64,000 nt of DNA from UBA11222 sp049323435 (GCA_049323435.1 JBMOMX010000012.1:186001-250000); one strand, 5' to 3'. Counted from the stretch's first letter, positions 52,518-63,056 are shown. Notes: generated by a model not told the origin, from the letters alone. Numbers and translations: made by a program.

Positions 52518-53906
52518 ATGAAATATATCAGTACAAGAGGCCAGGCAGCCGAACTGGACTTTGATCAGGCCCTGCTTGCTGGCCTGGCCGAAGATGGCGG
52601 CCTCTATGTTCCTGAATATTGGCCGCAATTTTTAGCGCATGATTTATCCGCCATGGCGGGTCTGCCCTATACCGATCTGGCGTTGCGCGTCATGCAGCCG
52701 TTGGTTGGCGCGGCGATTGCACCCGACATATTGAAGCGCCTGATCGTGGAATCCTATGCCGGTTTTGACCATGTGGCGGTGACACCTCTGGTGCAGCTGG
52801 ATCATTCCAATTGGCTGCTGGAGCTGTTTCACGGGCCCACTCTGGCCTTCAAGGATGTGGCGCTGCAACTGGTCGGGCGGCTTTTTGACCATGTACTCAC
52901 CCGCAGCAGGCAGCGGGTGAATATTCTGGTGGCGACATCCGGCGACACCGGCAGCGCCGCCATCCATGCCATAAAAGGGCGTGAAGCAGCCAATATTTTT
53001 GTCCTGCATCCCAGGGGCCGCACCTCGGAAATTCAGCGCCGCCAGATGACGACCGTGCAGGACGCCAATGTCCATAACATTGCCATCGAAGGCACTTTCG
53101 ATGATTGCCAGAATCTGGTGAAGGCCATGTTCAATCATACCGATTTCAGAACAAAGGCACGCTTATCAGGCATGAATTCGATCAATTGGGCGCGGGTAAT
53201 GCCCCAGATCGTTTATTATTTCTACGCGGTGCTGGCATTGGGGGGCGGGCTTCGCCCGGTTAATTTCAGTGTCCCGACCGGAAATTTCGGTGACATCTAT
53301 GCCGGCTACGCAGCCAAACGGATGGGCCTGCCGATTGACCGGCTGCTGATCGCCACCAACATGAATGACATTCTGGCGCGCACCCTCGCCACCGGTCACT
53401 ACGCGCCTGGCGCGGTGCACGCCACGCTAAGCCCCAGTATGGATATTCAGGTTTCCAGTAATTTCGAGCGGCTGCTGTTTGAAGCCAATGCGCGCGATGC
53501 GGGCAGCGTTAGCGCGCAGATGACCAGCCTGGCGCAATCGGGCAGCTTTAGCCTGCTGGCGGGCGCGCATGACTATATCTCCGGCCAGTTCAGCGCCTGT
53601 CGCGTGGATGAAGCCGGAACCCTGGCCGAAATCACCCGGACCTTCCAGGAAACCGGCATGCTGATTGATCCCCATACGGCCGTGGGACGCGCGGCGGCGC
53701 GGCGCCATGACGGGGATCCACACCTGCCGATGGTAACCCTGGCAACGGCCCATCCGGCAAAATTTCCCGGCCCCGTGCAACAGGCCACCGGCATGCAACC
53801 GCAACTGCCGCCGCGCTATGCCGGCCTTTTACAATTGCCCGAACGCTACACCGTACTGGCCAATGACCTTTTCACTGTTGAATCCTTTATCGAGGCGAAA
53901 ATCTGA
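52518..53906 (+). CDS. thrC: Threonine synthase
   Basis: The 462-residue enzyme begins MKYISTRGQAAELDFDQALL, the typical N-terminus of the bacterial long-form threonine synthase. The PLP lysine is in GPTLAFKDVALQLVG; the phosphate loop is FSVPTGNFGDIYAGY. It makes threonine from O-phosphohomoserine. The stop overlaps the peptidase ATG (TGATG), so they are cotranscribed, an old alphaproteobacterial arrangement. Confidence 0.97.
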   Translation: MKYISTRGQAAELDFDQALLAGLAEDGGLYVPEYWPQFLAHDLSAMAGLPYTDLALRVMQPLVGAAIAPDILKRLIVESYAGFDHVAVTPLVQLDHSNWLLELFHGPTLAFKDVALQLVGRLFDHVLTRSRQRVNILVATSGDTGSAAIHAIKGREAANIFVLHPRGRTSEIQRRQMTTVQDANVHNIAIEGTFDDCQNLVKAMFNHTDFRTKARLSGMNSINWARVMPQIVYYFYAVLALGGGLRPVNFSVPTGNFGDIYAGYAAKRMGLPIDRLLIATNMNDILARTLATGHYAPGAVHATLSPSMDIQVSSNFERLLFEANARDAGSVSAQMTSLAQSGSFSLLAGAHDYISGQFSACRVDEAGTLAEITRTFQETGMLIDPHTAVGRAAARRHDGDPHLPMVTLATAHPAKFPGPVQQATGMQPQLPPRYAGLLQLPERYTVLANDLFTVESFIEAKI

Positions 53907-55171
53907 TGAATCCCCCTCCCCGTATTACGACACTGCCCAATGGCCTGCGCATTGTCAGCGTGCAGATGCCCCATCTTGAAAGCGCCGCCATCGGGGTCTG
54001 GGTGAATATCGGCGCGCGTGATGAAGCGCCGCAAATGCATGGCATATCGCATTTGCTGGAACATATGGCCTTCAAGGGAACCAGACGCCGCAACGCCCAG
54101 CAGATTGCTGAAACCATCGAAGCCGTTGGCGGGCATCTCAATGCCTATACCAGCCGCGAAAATACCGCCTATTTTGTCCGCGTTTTGAAACAGGATGCGG
54201 CCCTGGCGGTGGACCTGCTGGCCGATATTTTGCAGGAATCCCTGTTTGACCCGATCGAACTGGAGCGCGAACAGGATGTCGTGGTGCAGGAAATCGGACA
54301 GGCCCTTGATACGCCCGATGATCTGGTGTTCGACCGGCTACAGGAAATCATCTATCCCGGACAGGCCATTGGCCGTTCAATTCTGGGCACGCCCGAAAGT
54401 GTAGGCGCGATGACACCCGAAATCCTGCGGGGGCATATGGCGCGTAATTACCGGGCGCAGGATATGGTGCTTTCCGCTGCCGGCGCGGTCGATCACGACA
54501 CGCTGGTTGATCTGGCCCAGGAAAAATTTGGCGGACTTGGCCAGGCGCTGCCCCGCAGCCTGTTACATGCCAGCTATCAGGGCGGTGATAACCGGGAAAT
54601 CAAGGATCTGGAACAGGTGCATCTGGTGATGGCCCTCGAAGGGGTTACCTATGACGATCCGGATTACTATGCCAGCCAGCTGTTCACCACCGTGCTGGGC
54701 GGCGGAATGTCATCACGCCTGTTTCAAGAAGTACGTGAAAAGCGCGGTCTATGTTATTCGATTTATTCCTTCAGCAGCTCTTTCATCGACACCGGCGTCG
54801 CGGGTATTTATGCAGGCACCGGGCCCAACCGTCTGGCAGAACTGGTTCCGGTAATCATCCACGAATTGCAGGCGCTGGCCGGCAACGTAACTGCGGATGA
54901 AGTGGCCCGTGCACGTTCCCAGTTAAAGGCGGGGCTGTTAATGGGGATGGAATCCCCCAGCGCCCAGTGTGAACAGATGGCGCGTCACCTGATGGTGCAT
55001 CAACGCCTGATTCCCAAAGAAGAAATGGTGGCGAAAATCGATTCGGTTGATGTCGCGGCGGTGCAGCGCTACGCGGAAAGACTGCTGAAGAAACCCAAAA
55101 TAGCCATTTCCGCGCTGGGGCCCATCACGCAGCTTGAATCAATGGACAAAATTGCGGCAAGATTCGGATGA
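53906..55171 (+). CDS. M16-family zinc peptidase (mitochondrial processing peptidase-like)
   Basis: The 421-residue protein has the inverted zinc motif HLLEHMAFKGT (HxxEH) at about 49-53 and the downstream glutamate region of the M16B family; the mobile C-terminal half is of normal length (YSIYSFSSSFIDTGVAGIYA). Alphaproteobacterial members are the relatives of mitochondrial processing peptidase. It is coupled to thrC. Confidence 0.95.
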   Translation: MNPPPRITTLPNGLRIVSVQMPHLESAAIGVWVNIGARDEAPQMHGISHLLEHMAFKGTRRRNAQQIAETIEAVGGHLNAYTSRENTAYFVRVLKQDAALAVDLLADILQESLFDPIELEREQDVVVQEIGQALDTPDDLVFDRLQEIIYPGQAIGRSILGTPESVGAMTPEILRGHMARNYRAQDMVLSAAGAVDHDTLVDLAQEKFGGLGQALPRSLLHASYQGGDNREIKDLEQVHLVMALEGVTYDDPDYYASQLFTTVLGGGMSSRLFQEVREKRGLCYSIYSFSSSFIDTGVAGIYAGTGPNRLAELVPVIIHELQALAGNVTADEVARARSQLKAGLLMGMESPSAQCEQMARHLMVHQRLIPKEEMVAKIDSVDVAAVQRYAERLLKKPKIAISALGPITQLESMDKIAARFG

Positions 55172-55230
55172 AGTCAGCCTTACGGACAAAACTTTAGTCG
55201 TCAAATATCGGGGGAGCGTCGTACCGGATC

Positions 55231-55833
55231 ATGTCCTTGATACGGCCAGCAGCTTTAATGGTCGGCCAGGTCCGGATTGAAGGACGAAGGGTGTTTTTGC
55301 GCCCGCCCCTGAGCAGTGACTATAATGAATGGGCCAGCCTGCGCGATACCAGCAAAGCCTTTCTTGTCCCCTGGGAACCGATATGGCCCGCCGATGATCT
55401 CAGCCGCCCGGCCTTCAAACGCCGCCTGAAGCGGTACGCACAGGAGATGCGGGAGGACACCGGCTATGCCCTGTTCATTTTCCGCCACGAAGATTCTGCG
55501 CTGATCGGCGGCCTGACCCTGAGCAATGTCAGGCGCGGGGTTACCCAGTCCTGCACCTTAGGGTACTGGATGGGTCAGGCCTTTTCAGGCCAGGGTTATA
55601 TGCGCGAGGCGGTACGCTGTGTCGTGCCATTTGTGTTTGAGCATCTGGGACTGCACCGGCTGGAAGCCGCTTGTGTGCCCAATAACGAACCGTCAAAGGC
55701 GGTGCTGCGCCATGCCGGTTTTCAGGAAGAGGGGCTGGCGCGGCGCTATCTGCGCATCAATGGCGTGTGGCAGGACCATCTTCTCTTCGCTTTGCTGGAA
55801 AGCGATCTGGCCGCACGCCAACCCCGAAAATGA
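55231..55833 (+). CDS. GNAT-family acetyltransferase, RimJ/RimL type
   Basis: The 200-residue product is a GNAT domain with the CoA-binding region YWMGQAFSGQGYMREAVRCV and AACVPNNEPSKAVLRHAGFQ. The C-terminal LRINGVWQDHLLFALLESD is characteristic of RimJ/RimL/YdaF-type N-terminal or ribosomal acetyltransferases. The target is unknown. It is followed by an overlapping ATGA start of the next gene. Confidence 0.92.
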   Translation: MSLIRPAALMVGQVRIEGRRVFLRPPLSSDYNEWASLRDTSKAFLVPWEPIWPADDLSRPAFKRRLKRYAQEMREDTGYALFIFRHEDSALIGGLTLSNVRRGVTQSCTLGYWMGQAFSGQGYMREAVRCVVPFVFEHLGLHRLEAACVPNNEPSKAVLRHAGFQEEGLARRYLRINGVWQDHLLFALLESDLAARQPRK

Positions 55834-57005
55834 GCCCGTTTGTCATGTCTAATGCCAGGATAATATTCAGTCTCGCTTTGATCCTTGCCAGTGGGGTAAC
55901 GCCCTTCCCTGCCCAGGCCAATGCGCACATGCAAGTGGACAGCAGCGAAACATATCTGGATGAGCTGGCTTACCTGTTTGACAGTGCCCGTCAGAGACTG
56001 CCCGCGGACAGGAAGGGGGATGGCCCGTTACTTCGCATTCTGCCGGACGGAACGGTTGACACAACCGGTGCCGGGACGTTGACAGGCACCGACACCGAGC
56101 TGGTCCAGGCAGCACAGCGCCTGTTCAAATTCTACAAATCTTTTGGCGGGCATCCCGGAAATCGCGCTTTGCTGATGCAGCACACCAGAAATGGGCTTTT
56201 TACCGCCTATGAGGGCGCGGCAGGCACCGTATCGCAGTCCCTGGGGGGCGCCATGGGGGGCGCCCTGCGCGCCATGGCCAGGGCTGATGCCAGTCTGCCT
56301 GCGGTCGCGGCTTCCTGGGTGACGGACTATTCCAGGGCGCTCGAAACCCCCGGTACCCGGCCACCGGCCTATCCGGTCGCGCGTATTTCACGCGGCCAGA
56401 ACAGTCTGATTACACTTTCCGGGCCCGAAATAATTCAGGCCGGGGCTGATGCCATACTGGCCGGCCCGCCGGGAAGCCGCATCACAGTGCGCAGAACGCA
56501 AAATGGCCGGCTGGAGGCCAGCGCACTGTTTCCCGACACCATCCCTGCCGGGTTTGCCAAGCTCTATCTGTATCGCGCCGGAGACGCCTTGCGGCCTGTG
56601 GCCAGTTACGATGTCTCGGTGGTAACGGCGGGGCGGTCCGGCGCTACGCCGGTGGAAGCGGATGATCATGGCGCGACACCACGCACGGCGACTGCCCTGT
56701 TGGCGCCCGGCGAGACCCATGCCCGCCGTGAGGGCCAGATTGGCACCCAGGATGATGTGGACATGTTTTCCGTGCGTGTAAGCGCCCCTGGCACCCTGTC
56801 GCTCAGTTCGCGCGGCTCCAGCGATGTGACCGCCTATTTACAGGACCAGCGCGGCAATCGCATCGCCAGCAATGATGATGGCGGCACGGGCTATAATTTT
56901 AAAATGCAGGCGCCGGTTCTGCCCGGAAACTATGTGCTGTCAGTGCAGCATTGCTGCGGTGGAAGCGGCAATTACCGCATCGACTCCGCACTCACGCCTG
57001 AGTAA
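55830..57005 (+). CDS. Secreted protein with C-terminal PPC-like domain
   Basis: The ATG at 55830 overlaps the acetyltransferase stop and gives 391 residues, with a signal peptide (IIFSLALILASGVTPFPAQA). The N-terminal half (to about 190) has helices with no family I know. A beta-rich part follows, and the last approximately 100 residues resemble a pre-peptidase C-terminal (PPC) domain: DDVDMFSVRVSAPGTLSLSS, then DQRGNRIASNDDGGTGYNFK and PGNYVLSVQHCCGGSGNYRI. PPC domains usually help secretion of proteases, but there is no catalytic domain here. Its stop is 2 bases from the convergent mfd. Confidence 0.72.
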   Translation: MSPFVMSNARIIFSLALILASGVTPFPAQANAHMQVDSSETYLDELAYLFDSARQRLPADRKGDGPLLRILPDGTVDTTGAGTLTGTDTELVQAAQRLFKFYKSFGGHPGNRALLMQHTRNGLFTAYEGAAGTVSQSLGGAMGGALRAMARADASLPAVAASWVTDYSRALETPGTRPPAYPVARISRGQNSLITLSGPEIIQAGADAILAGPPGSRITVRRTQNGRLEASALFPDTIPAGFAKLYLYRAGDALRPVASYDVSVVTAGRSGATPVEADDHGATPRTATALLAPGETHARREGQIGTQDDVDMFSVRVSAPGTLSLSSRGSSDVTAYLQDQRGNRIASNDDGGTGYNFKMQAPVLPGNYVLSVQHCCGGSGNYRIDSALTPE

Positions 57006-57007
57006 GG

Positions 57008-60000
57008 CTATGCTGCGGCGCTTGTAGCGGCCTGGGCGATGCCGGACAAGGTGCGTGTCAGATTGGTAACGCCCGCCAGCCGCTCATCTGCTGTTTCCCA
57101 ACTGCGTTGATAGATCAGTCTATGATCCGGGCGCAGTTTGGCAGTCTTGCCATGCCGTGACAGAAAATCGACCAGCCCGGCGGGATTGGCGAACTGATCC
57201 TGACGGAAAGACACCACGGCCCCTTTTGGCCCGGCGTCGATTTTGGCGATACCGGCCAAACGGCAATGCTGCTTGATGGCGATGATCTTAAGCAACTGGC
57301 TGACTTCGACGGGCAGCGCGCCGAACCGGTCGATCAGCTCGGCGGCAAAGGCGTCGATGGCCTCGCGCCCCTCGATCTGCGACAGGCGGCGATACAAGGA
57401 CAGACGCACATTCAGATCGGCTACATAGGATTCCGGTATCAGCACCGAAGTCCCCAGGCTGATTTGCGGCGACCAGTGATCGGCAATCTCCGCCTGCTCG
57501 CCGCCGCTGCGCAGGGCCGCTACGGCTTCTTCCAGCATTTCCTGATACAGTTCAAAACCGACTTCGCGGATATGACCGGATTGTTCCTCGCCCAGCAGAT
57601 TGCCCGCCCCGCGAATATCCATATCATGGCTGGCCAGGCTGAACCCCGCGCCCAGCGTATCCAGGGTTTGCAGCACTTTCAGGCGTTTTTCCGCATTGGG
57701 TGTGATCACTTTTCCGGGCGGCAGTGTCAGATAGCAGAAGGCCCGCACTTTTGAGCGCCCAATGCGCCCGCGCAACTGATAGAGCTGCGCCAGCCCGAAC
57801 ATGTCGGCACGATGCACCAGCATGGTGTTGGCGGTGGGAATGTCCAGGCCGGATTCGATGATCGTTGTGCTCAGCAGCACATCAAATTTGCGGTCATAGA
57901 ATGCGTTCATCACATCATCCAACTGACCAGGCGGCATCTGCCCATGCGCCACGATAAATTTTACCTCCGGCACAAACTCTCTCAAATAAGCCTCGGCTTC
58001 CGGCAGATCGGCAACACGCGGGCAGACGTAAAAGCTCTGTCCGCCCCGGTAATGTTCCCGCAACAAGGCCTCGCGCAGCAATACCGGATCAAAAGGCGAA
58101 ACGAAGGTGCGCACCGCCAGCCGGTCCACCGGCGGCGTGGCGATGACCGACAGTTCGCGCACACCCGACAGCGCTAATTGCAAGGTGCGCGGAATCGGGG
58201 TGGCGGTCATGGTCAGCACATGCACATCGCTGCGCATCTGTTTCAGGCGTTCCTTGTGCCCTACGCCGAAATGCTGCTCCTCATCCACGATCAACAAGCC
58301 CAGGCGGTTGAACTGAACCCCCTTGCCCAGCAAGGCATGGGTTCCAATCACAATATCGACCTGCCCTTCGCAGATTTCCTTTTTCAGAATATTGGCCTGC
58401 TTGGCCGGAACCATGCGGGACAATTGCGCAATGCGCACGGGCATGCCCTCAAAGCGCTGCAAAAATGTGTGATAATGCTGCCGGCACAAAAGGGTTGTAG
58501 GCACAATCACGGCAACCTGATAACCGGACATCACCCCCACAAAGGCCGAGCGCAGCGCAATCTCGGTTTTGCCAAAGCCCACATCGCCGCAGATCAGCCG
58601 GTCCATCGGCCGGCCGCTGGCCAGATCTTCCTGCACCGCTGTGATGGCGCGCAACTGATCATCGGTTTCCTGATAGGGAAAGCGGGCGCAAAATTCCGCA
58701 TAGATTCCGTCGGGCGGATAGACCGGCGCAACTTCACGCATGGCGCGGGCGGCGGCGACCTTGATTAATTCTTCCGCCATTTCACGGATGCGTTTTTTCA
58801 ACCGCGCCCTGCGGTTTTGCCAGGCGGCACCGCCCAGCCTGTCCAGCACCGCATTGGCGTCTTCCGAGCCATAGCGGGTTAGCAGTTCGATATTCTCAAC
58901 CGGCAGATATAATTTGTCTCCGCCATGATAACTCAACCAGAGACAGTCATGCGGGGCGCCGTTAATCTCAAGCGTCTGCAATCCCTCATAGCGGCCAATG
59001 CCATGTTCGATATGCACCACCAGATCGCCGGGGCTGAGGCTTGAGGCTTCGCTCAGATAGTTTTCGGCGCGGCGCGAACGGCGGCTGCCCCGTACCAGGC
59101 GGTCGCCCAATATATCCTGTTCGCAGATCACCAGCAGCGTACTGGTCTCAAACCCGTTTTCAATTCTCAGAACGATCATACCGGCGGCGCCTTGCGGAGC
59201 CGATTGCGCCTGCTCCCAGTTTTCCGGATAAACCAGCGCGTTCAGCCCATGATCGGCAAGCACCGTGCCCAGGCGCTCGCGCGATCCGGTGCTGTATCCG
59301 GCAATCAGCACCTGCTTGCCCGCAGCCTGGGCGGCCAGCACATGATCGCGCACCGCCTCATAGATATTGAGCGTTTGCTGTTGGCGTTCCGGCGCAAAAT
59401 TGCGGCCCGGACGCCCGCCAGCGTCCGCCGTCAACGCCGATTCCGGCGCCTGATAGGGGTTGAAATATCTTACGCCATAATGGCTGAGGATGGCTTCCCA
59501 CTCCTCCGCGGGAAGATAAAGCGCCTGGCTCGGCAGCGCTTTATAGACAGTGGTAAACTGGCTGTGCGCAGCTGGCGCACTCCGGCGGGCGTCGTAATAA
59601 TCTGCAATCAGTGCGATACGGCTGCTGACTGCTTCCTGCACCAGATGATCCATGCAGATCAGCGGCGTCTGGGGCTGTTGCGGCAGATAATCAAACAAAG
59701 TATCCAGACTCTCATGGAACAGAGGCAGCCAATGTTCCATACCCTGATATTTACGGCCCTGACTGATCGATTCATATAAAGGATCACTGTCCGATACGGC
59801 GCCGAATGTGCGTATATAGCCGGCGCGGAAATGCCGGATACTGGCCTCGTCCAGAATAAGTTCCGCCACCGGCGTCAGCACAAGGCGCTTGAGTTTACCG
59901 GTGCTGCGTTGCGTTTCGGGATCAAATATGCGGATCGATTCCAGCACATCGCCAAAAAAGTCCAGCCGGCGCGGCGCATCCGCCCCCGGCGGAAAAACAT

Positions 60001-60511
60001 CGAGCAGGCCGCCCCGCACCGAAAAATCCCCAGGCTCCACCACCGTGCCAGTGCGGCTATAACCGTTGCGGGCAAGATAGGCGACCATCGCGTCAAGATT
60101 GACGGGTTTGCCGGTTTGCGCCGAAAAGCTGTTTTCCGCCAGACTGCTTCTGGCCGGAAGCCGTTGCAGCGCCGCATTGACGGTTGTCAGTATGATCAGA
60201 TTGCTGAAACTTGCCCCCGGCATGCTGAGCCGGTGCAACGCCGCCATGCGCCTGCTGCTGATATCCGGATTGGGCGATACCCGGTCATAAGGCAGGCAAT
60301 CCCATGCCGGAAACTCAAGCAGCTCAATCTCTGGCGCAAAAAATCCCAGCACCTCGGCCATAGCAGCAGAACGCGACGCATCGCGGGCAATATGCAGCAC
60401 ACATTTTCCAGCCCGCGCCATCTGCGCCAGCACCAGCGCATCAAAGCCTTCCGGCACGCCGGAAACCGTCAGATGGCCCCTATTATTCAGTATTTTTTCA
60501 TTAATAATCAA
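57008..60511 (-). CDS. mfd: Transcription-repair coupling factor Mfd
   Basis: The 1167-residue protein has the Mfd domain order: UvrB-like N-terminus, CarD-like RNA-polymerase interaction domain (LSPGDLVVHIEHGIGRYEGL), RecG-like SF2 translocase with Walker A GDVGFGKTEIALRSAF and DEEQHFGV, and the C-terminal TRCF domain. It removes stalled RNA polymerase and calls UvrA. The start is a TTG at 60511, 4 bases after the sdhE stop; no ATG or GTG in frame lies close. Confidence 0.97.
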   Translation of the reverse strand: MIINEKILNNRGHLTVSGVPEGFDALVLAQMARAGKCVLHIARDASRSAAMAEVLGFFAPEIELLEFPAWDCLPYDRVSPNPDISSRRMAALHRLSMPGASFSNLIILTTVNAALQRLPARSSLAENSFSAQTGKPVNLDAMVAYLARNGYSRTGTVVEPGDFSVRGGLLDVFPPGADAPRRLDFFGDVLESIRIFDPETQRSTGKLKRLVLTPVAELILDEASIRHFRAGYIRTFGAVSDSDPLYESISQGRKYQGMEHWLPLFHESLDTLFDYLPQQPQTPLICMDHLVQEAVSSRIALIADYYDARRSAPAAHSQFTTVYKALPSQALYLPAEEWEAILSHYGVRYFNPYQAPESALTADAGGRPGRNFAPERQQQTLNIYEAVRDHVLAAQAAGKQVLIAGYSTGSRERLGTVLADHGLNALVYPENWEQAQSAPQGAAGMIVLRIENGFETSTLLVICEQDILGDRLVRGSRRSRRAENYLSEASSLSPGDLVVHIEHGIGRYEGLQTLEINGAPHDCLWLSYHGGDKLYLPVENIELLTRYGSEDANAVLDRLGGAAWQNRRARLKKRIREMAEELIKVAAARAMREVAPVYPPDGIYAEFCARFPYQETDDQLRAITAVQEDLASGRPMDRLICGDVGFGKTEIALRSAFVGVMSGYQVAVIVPTTLLCRQHYHTFLQRFEGMPVRIAQLSRMVPAKQANILKKEICEGQVDIVIGTHALLGKGVQFNRLGLLIVDEEQHFGVGHKERLKQMRSDVHVLTMTATPIPRTLQLALSGVRELSVIATPPVDRLAVRTFVSPFDPVLLREALLREHYRGGQSFYVCPRVADLPEAEAYLREFVPEVKFIVAHGQMPPGQLDDVMNAFYDRKFDVLLSTTIIESGLDIPTANTMLVHRADMFGLAQLYQLRGRIGRSKVRAFCYLTLPPGKVITPNAEKRLKVLQTLDTLGAGFSLASHDMDIRGAGNLLGEEQSGHIREVGFELYQEMLEEAVAALRSGGEQAEIADHWSPQISLGTSVLIPESYVADLNVRLSLYRRLSQIEGREAIDAFAAELIDRFGALPVEVSQLLKIIAIKQHCRLAGIAKIDAGPKGAVVSFRQDQFANPAGLVDFLSRHGKTAKLRPDHRLIYQRSWETADERLAGVTNLTRTLSGIAQAATSAAA

Positions 60512-60515
60512 TTAT

Positions 60516-60785
60516 TTATACAGTATATTTGAAATTTAACATCATCGTCATGACGCTGGATTTTTCTTCCTCCGGCAAGGGGGCCGCACCGCTTAGCCAG
60601 GCATAAAGATAAGGGTCTTCGATATCCAGAATATGCTCGAACTGCGTAAGCTGATCACTGCTGAATTTCATCAGATGCTGATCTGCAAAGCTGCCAAGCA
60701 GCAGATCCACTTCGCGCATGCCCCGATGCCAGGCGCGAAATTTCAGCTTTTTGATCCGGATCTCCTGGTCGTTATTTTCAGTCAT
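60516..60785 (-). CDS. sdhE: Succinate dehydrogenase flavinylation factor SdhE
   Basis: The 89-residue product has the RGxxE motif in WHRGMREVDLLLG and the helix pattern of SdhE/YgfY (PYLYAWLSGAAPLPEE). SdhE attaches FAD to SdhA. The order sdhE-mfd with recG divergent is common in alphaproteobacteria. Confidence 0.93.
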   Translation of the reverse strand: MTENNDQEIRIKKLKFRAWHRGMREVDLLLGSFADQHLMKFSSDQLTQFEHILDIEDPYLYAWLSGAAPLPEEEKSSVMTMMLNFKYTV

Positions 60786-60896
60786 GCGATGGCCTCAGTT
60801 GCACGCCCACATGCCGGATCAGATGATGCTGACCCGGTTGCGTTGCTTTGATATAGTCCTTGCGAAGCATCCGCTCAATTGGAATTACCGGTCTGC

Positions 60897-62993
60897 ATGC
60901 GTCCTGAGATCCTGTTTCCCCTATTTGCCCCGGTCAGCAGCATTGCGGGCATAGGGCCAAAGAACGCTAAGCTGATCACCCGGCTGGCGGGCCCGAATAT
61001 TGCGGATTTGCTCTGGGATCTGCCAAGCGGCCTGATTGACCGCCGTTTTCGTCCGAAACTTTCCGAGTTAACCGAACTGCATGATGGCCGGATAGTCACA
61101 CTTACCCTGACCGTCTGGACGCATGAGCCATCCGCCAACAAGCGCACACCCTATCGGATCCGGTGCACGGATGGCAGCGGTGGCGAGATCAGCCTGGTTT
61201 TTTTTCACGCACGTGCCGACTATCTGCTGCGCAAACTGCCCGAAGGTAAAACCAGACTGATCAGCGGCAGACTGGAACATTATCGCGGCAATCTGCAAAT
61301 CACACATCCTGACTACATTCTGGCCGAGGAAGAAAGCGCCGCCTTGCCGGTATTGGAGCCGGTCTATCCGATGACCGCAGGATTAAGCCCCAAAATCCTG
61401 GTCAAGGCGATCCGCGCCGCCGTGGCGCGCGCGCCTGCTTTGCCGGAATGGCAGGATGGCCCCTGGCTGCGGCAGAACAATTGGGCGGGCTGGAAAGACT
61501 GTTTGCAAACGGCCCATGCCCCCGAAACAGATGATGCGCTGTCCGGCACGCACCCCGCCCGCATGCGGCTGGCCTATGACGAGCTGCTGGCCAATCAATT
61601 GGCGCTGATGCTGAGCAGGCGCGCCATGCGCCGCCAGGCGGGACGCCGGATCATTGGCAATGGTGCATTGCGGGACAGGCTGATTGCGGCGCTGCCGTTC
61701 CGCCTGACCGCATCGCAAATGACCGCAATTGCAGAAATTTCCGCAGATATGGCCAGCCCGGGCCGGATGCTGCGCCTGCTGCAAGGCGATGTCGGCAGCG
61801 GCAAGACCATCGTAGCGCTTCTGGCCATGCTGATCGCAGTTGAGAATGGCGGCCAGGCGGCAATCATGGCGCCGACTGAAATATTGGCGCGGCAGCACTA
61901 TAATGTTATTGCGCCGCTCTGTGACGCCATCGGCGTCACTTCCGCGCTGTTGACCGGGCGTGACAAAGGCAAGGCGCGCGAAGCCCTGCTTGCGGGGTTT
62001 GCCTCCGGGAGCACCGCCATCATTGCGGGCACGCACGCGCTGTTTCAGGAAGATGTCATCTTCCATGATCTGCAACTGGCGGTCATTGACGAACAGCACC
62101 GGTTCGGGGTGCATCAGCGCCTGCTGCTGTCCGAAAAGGGCATACGCGCCGTCGATACGCTGGTGATGAGCGCGACGCCGATCCCGCGCACGCTGACTTT
62201 GACCGTATATGGCGACATGGATATCTCGCGCCTGCTTGAAAAGCCTCCTGGCCGCACGCCGGTAGATACAAGGGTGTTGCCGCTGGCGCGCCTGGAGGAA
62301 GTGATTTCCGGCCTGGCCCGCGCAGTGGATAAGGGCGCACAGGCGTTCTGGATTTGCCCGCTGGTGGAAGAATCTGAAATGCTGGACGTAACGGCCGCGC
62401 AGGAACGCCATGCCAGCCTGCGCGAAATTTTCGGGGCGCGCGCCGGGCTGGTGCATGGGCGTATGAAAGCGGCGGAGAAAGATGCGGCAATGGATGATTT
62501 CATCCAGCGCCGCACCAGCATCCTTGTCGCCACGACAGTGATCGAAGTCGGCGTTGACGTGCCGAACGCCTCGATCATGATCATCGAACATGCGCAGCGT
62601 TTCGGACTGGCGCAACTGCATCAGTTGCGCGGCCGGGTCGGGCGCGGATCAGGCCAGGCCAGCTGTATGCTGCTCTATCAATCCCCATTGAGCGATATGG
62701 CGAAGGCGCGGTTGCGCATCCTGCGGGAATCAGATGATGGATTTCGTATCGCCGAAGAGGATTTGCGCCTGCGCGGCGCCGGAGAAATACTCGGCGTCAG
62801 GCAAAGCGGCATTCCTGAATTTCGTATCGCCGATTTATCCCTGCACAGCGCCCTTCTGGATGCCGCGCGCGACGATGCCCGCATGATTACGGAAAAAAAT
62901 CCCGAATTAACCGGCGCACGGGGCGAAGCCTTGCGCATCTTACTCTATCTGTTTGAACGCGACGCCGCCGTCAAATATGCACGGGCGGGGTGA
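60897..62993 (+). CDS. recG: ATP-dependent DNA helicase RecG
   Basis: The ATG at 60897 gives 698 residues (MRPEILFPLFAPVSSIAGIG); an upstream in-frame TTG adds six. It has the wedge OB domain (about 55-150) and two SF2 helicase domains: Walker A GDVGSGKTIVALLAML, DEQHRFGVHQR and VIEVGVDVPNASIM. RecG remodels stalled forks and Holliday junctions. Confidence 0.97.
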   Translation: MRPEILFPLFAPVSSIAGIGPKNAKLITRLAGPNIADLLWDLPSGLIDRRFRPKLSELTELHDGRIVTLTLTVWTHEPSANKRTPYRIRCTDGSGGEISLVFFHARADYLLRKLPEGKTRLISGRLEHYRGNLQITHPDYILAEEESAALPVLEPVYPMTAGLSPKILVKAIRAAVARAPALPEWQDGPWLRQNNWAGWKDCLQTAHAPETDDALSGTHPARMRLAYDELLANQLALMLSRRAMRRQAGRRIIGNGALRDRLIAALPFRLTASQMTAIAEISADMASPGRMLRLLQGDVGSGKTIVALLAMLIAVENGGQAAIMAPTEILARQHYNVIAPLCDAIGVTSALLTGRDKGKAREALLAGFASGSTAIIAGTHALFQEDVIFHDLQLAVIDEQHRFGVHQRLLLSEKGIRAVDTLVMSATPIPRTLTLTVYGDMDISRLLEKPPGRTPVDTRVLPLARLEEVISGLARAVDKGAQAFWICPLVEESEMLDVTAAQERHASLREIFGARAGLVHGRMKAAEKDAAMDDFIQRRTSILVATTVIEVGVDVPNASIMIIEHAQRFGLAQLHQLRGRVGRGSGQASCMLLYQSPLSDMAKARLRILRESDDGFRIAEEDLRLRGAGEILGVRQSGIPEFRIADLSLHSALLDAARDDARMITEKNPELTGARGEALRILLYLFERDAAVKYARAG

Positions 62994-63056
62994 TAGGAGG
63001 GGGTGGCTAAGGGGGAAGCTGTTGATGAGTTAGCCAACCCGTCTTGGATTAAAATC

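Noticed and set aside
61383..62621. 412-residue minus-strand open frame
   Set aside because: Antisense to recG; translation is low-complexity Arg/Gln/His-rich, typical of shadows in this genome.
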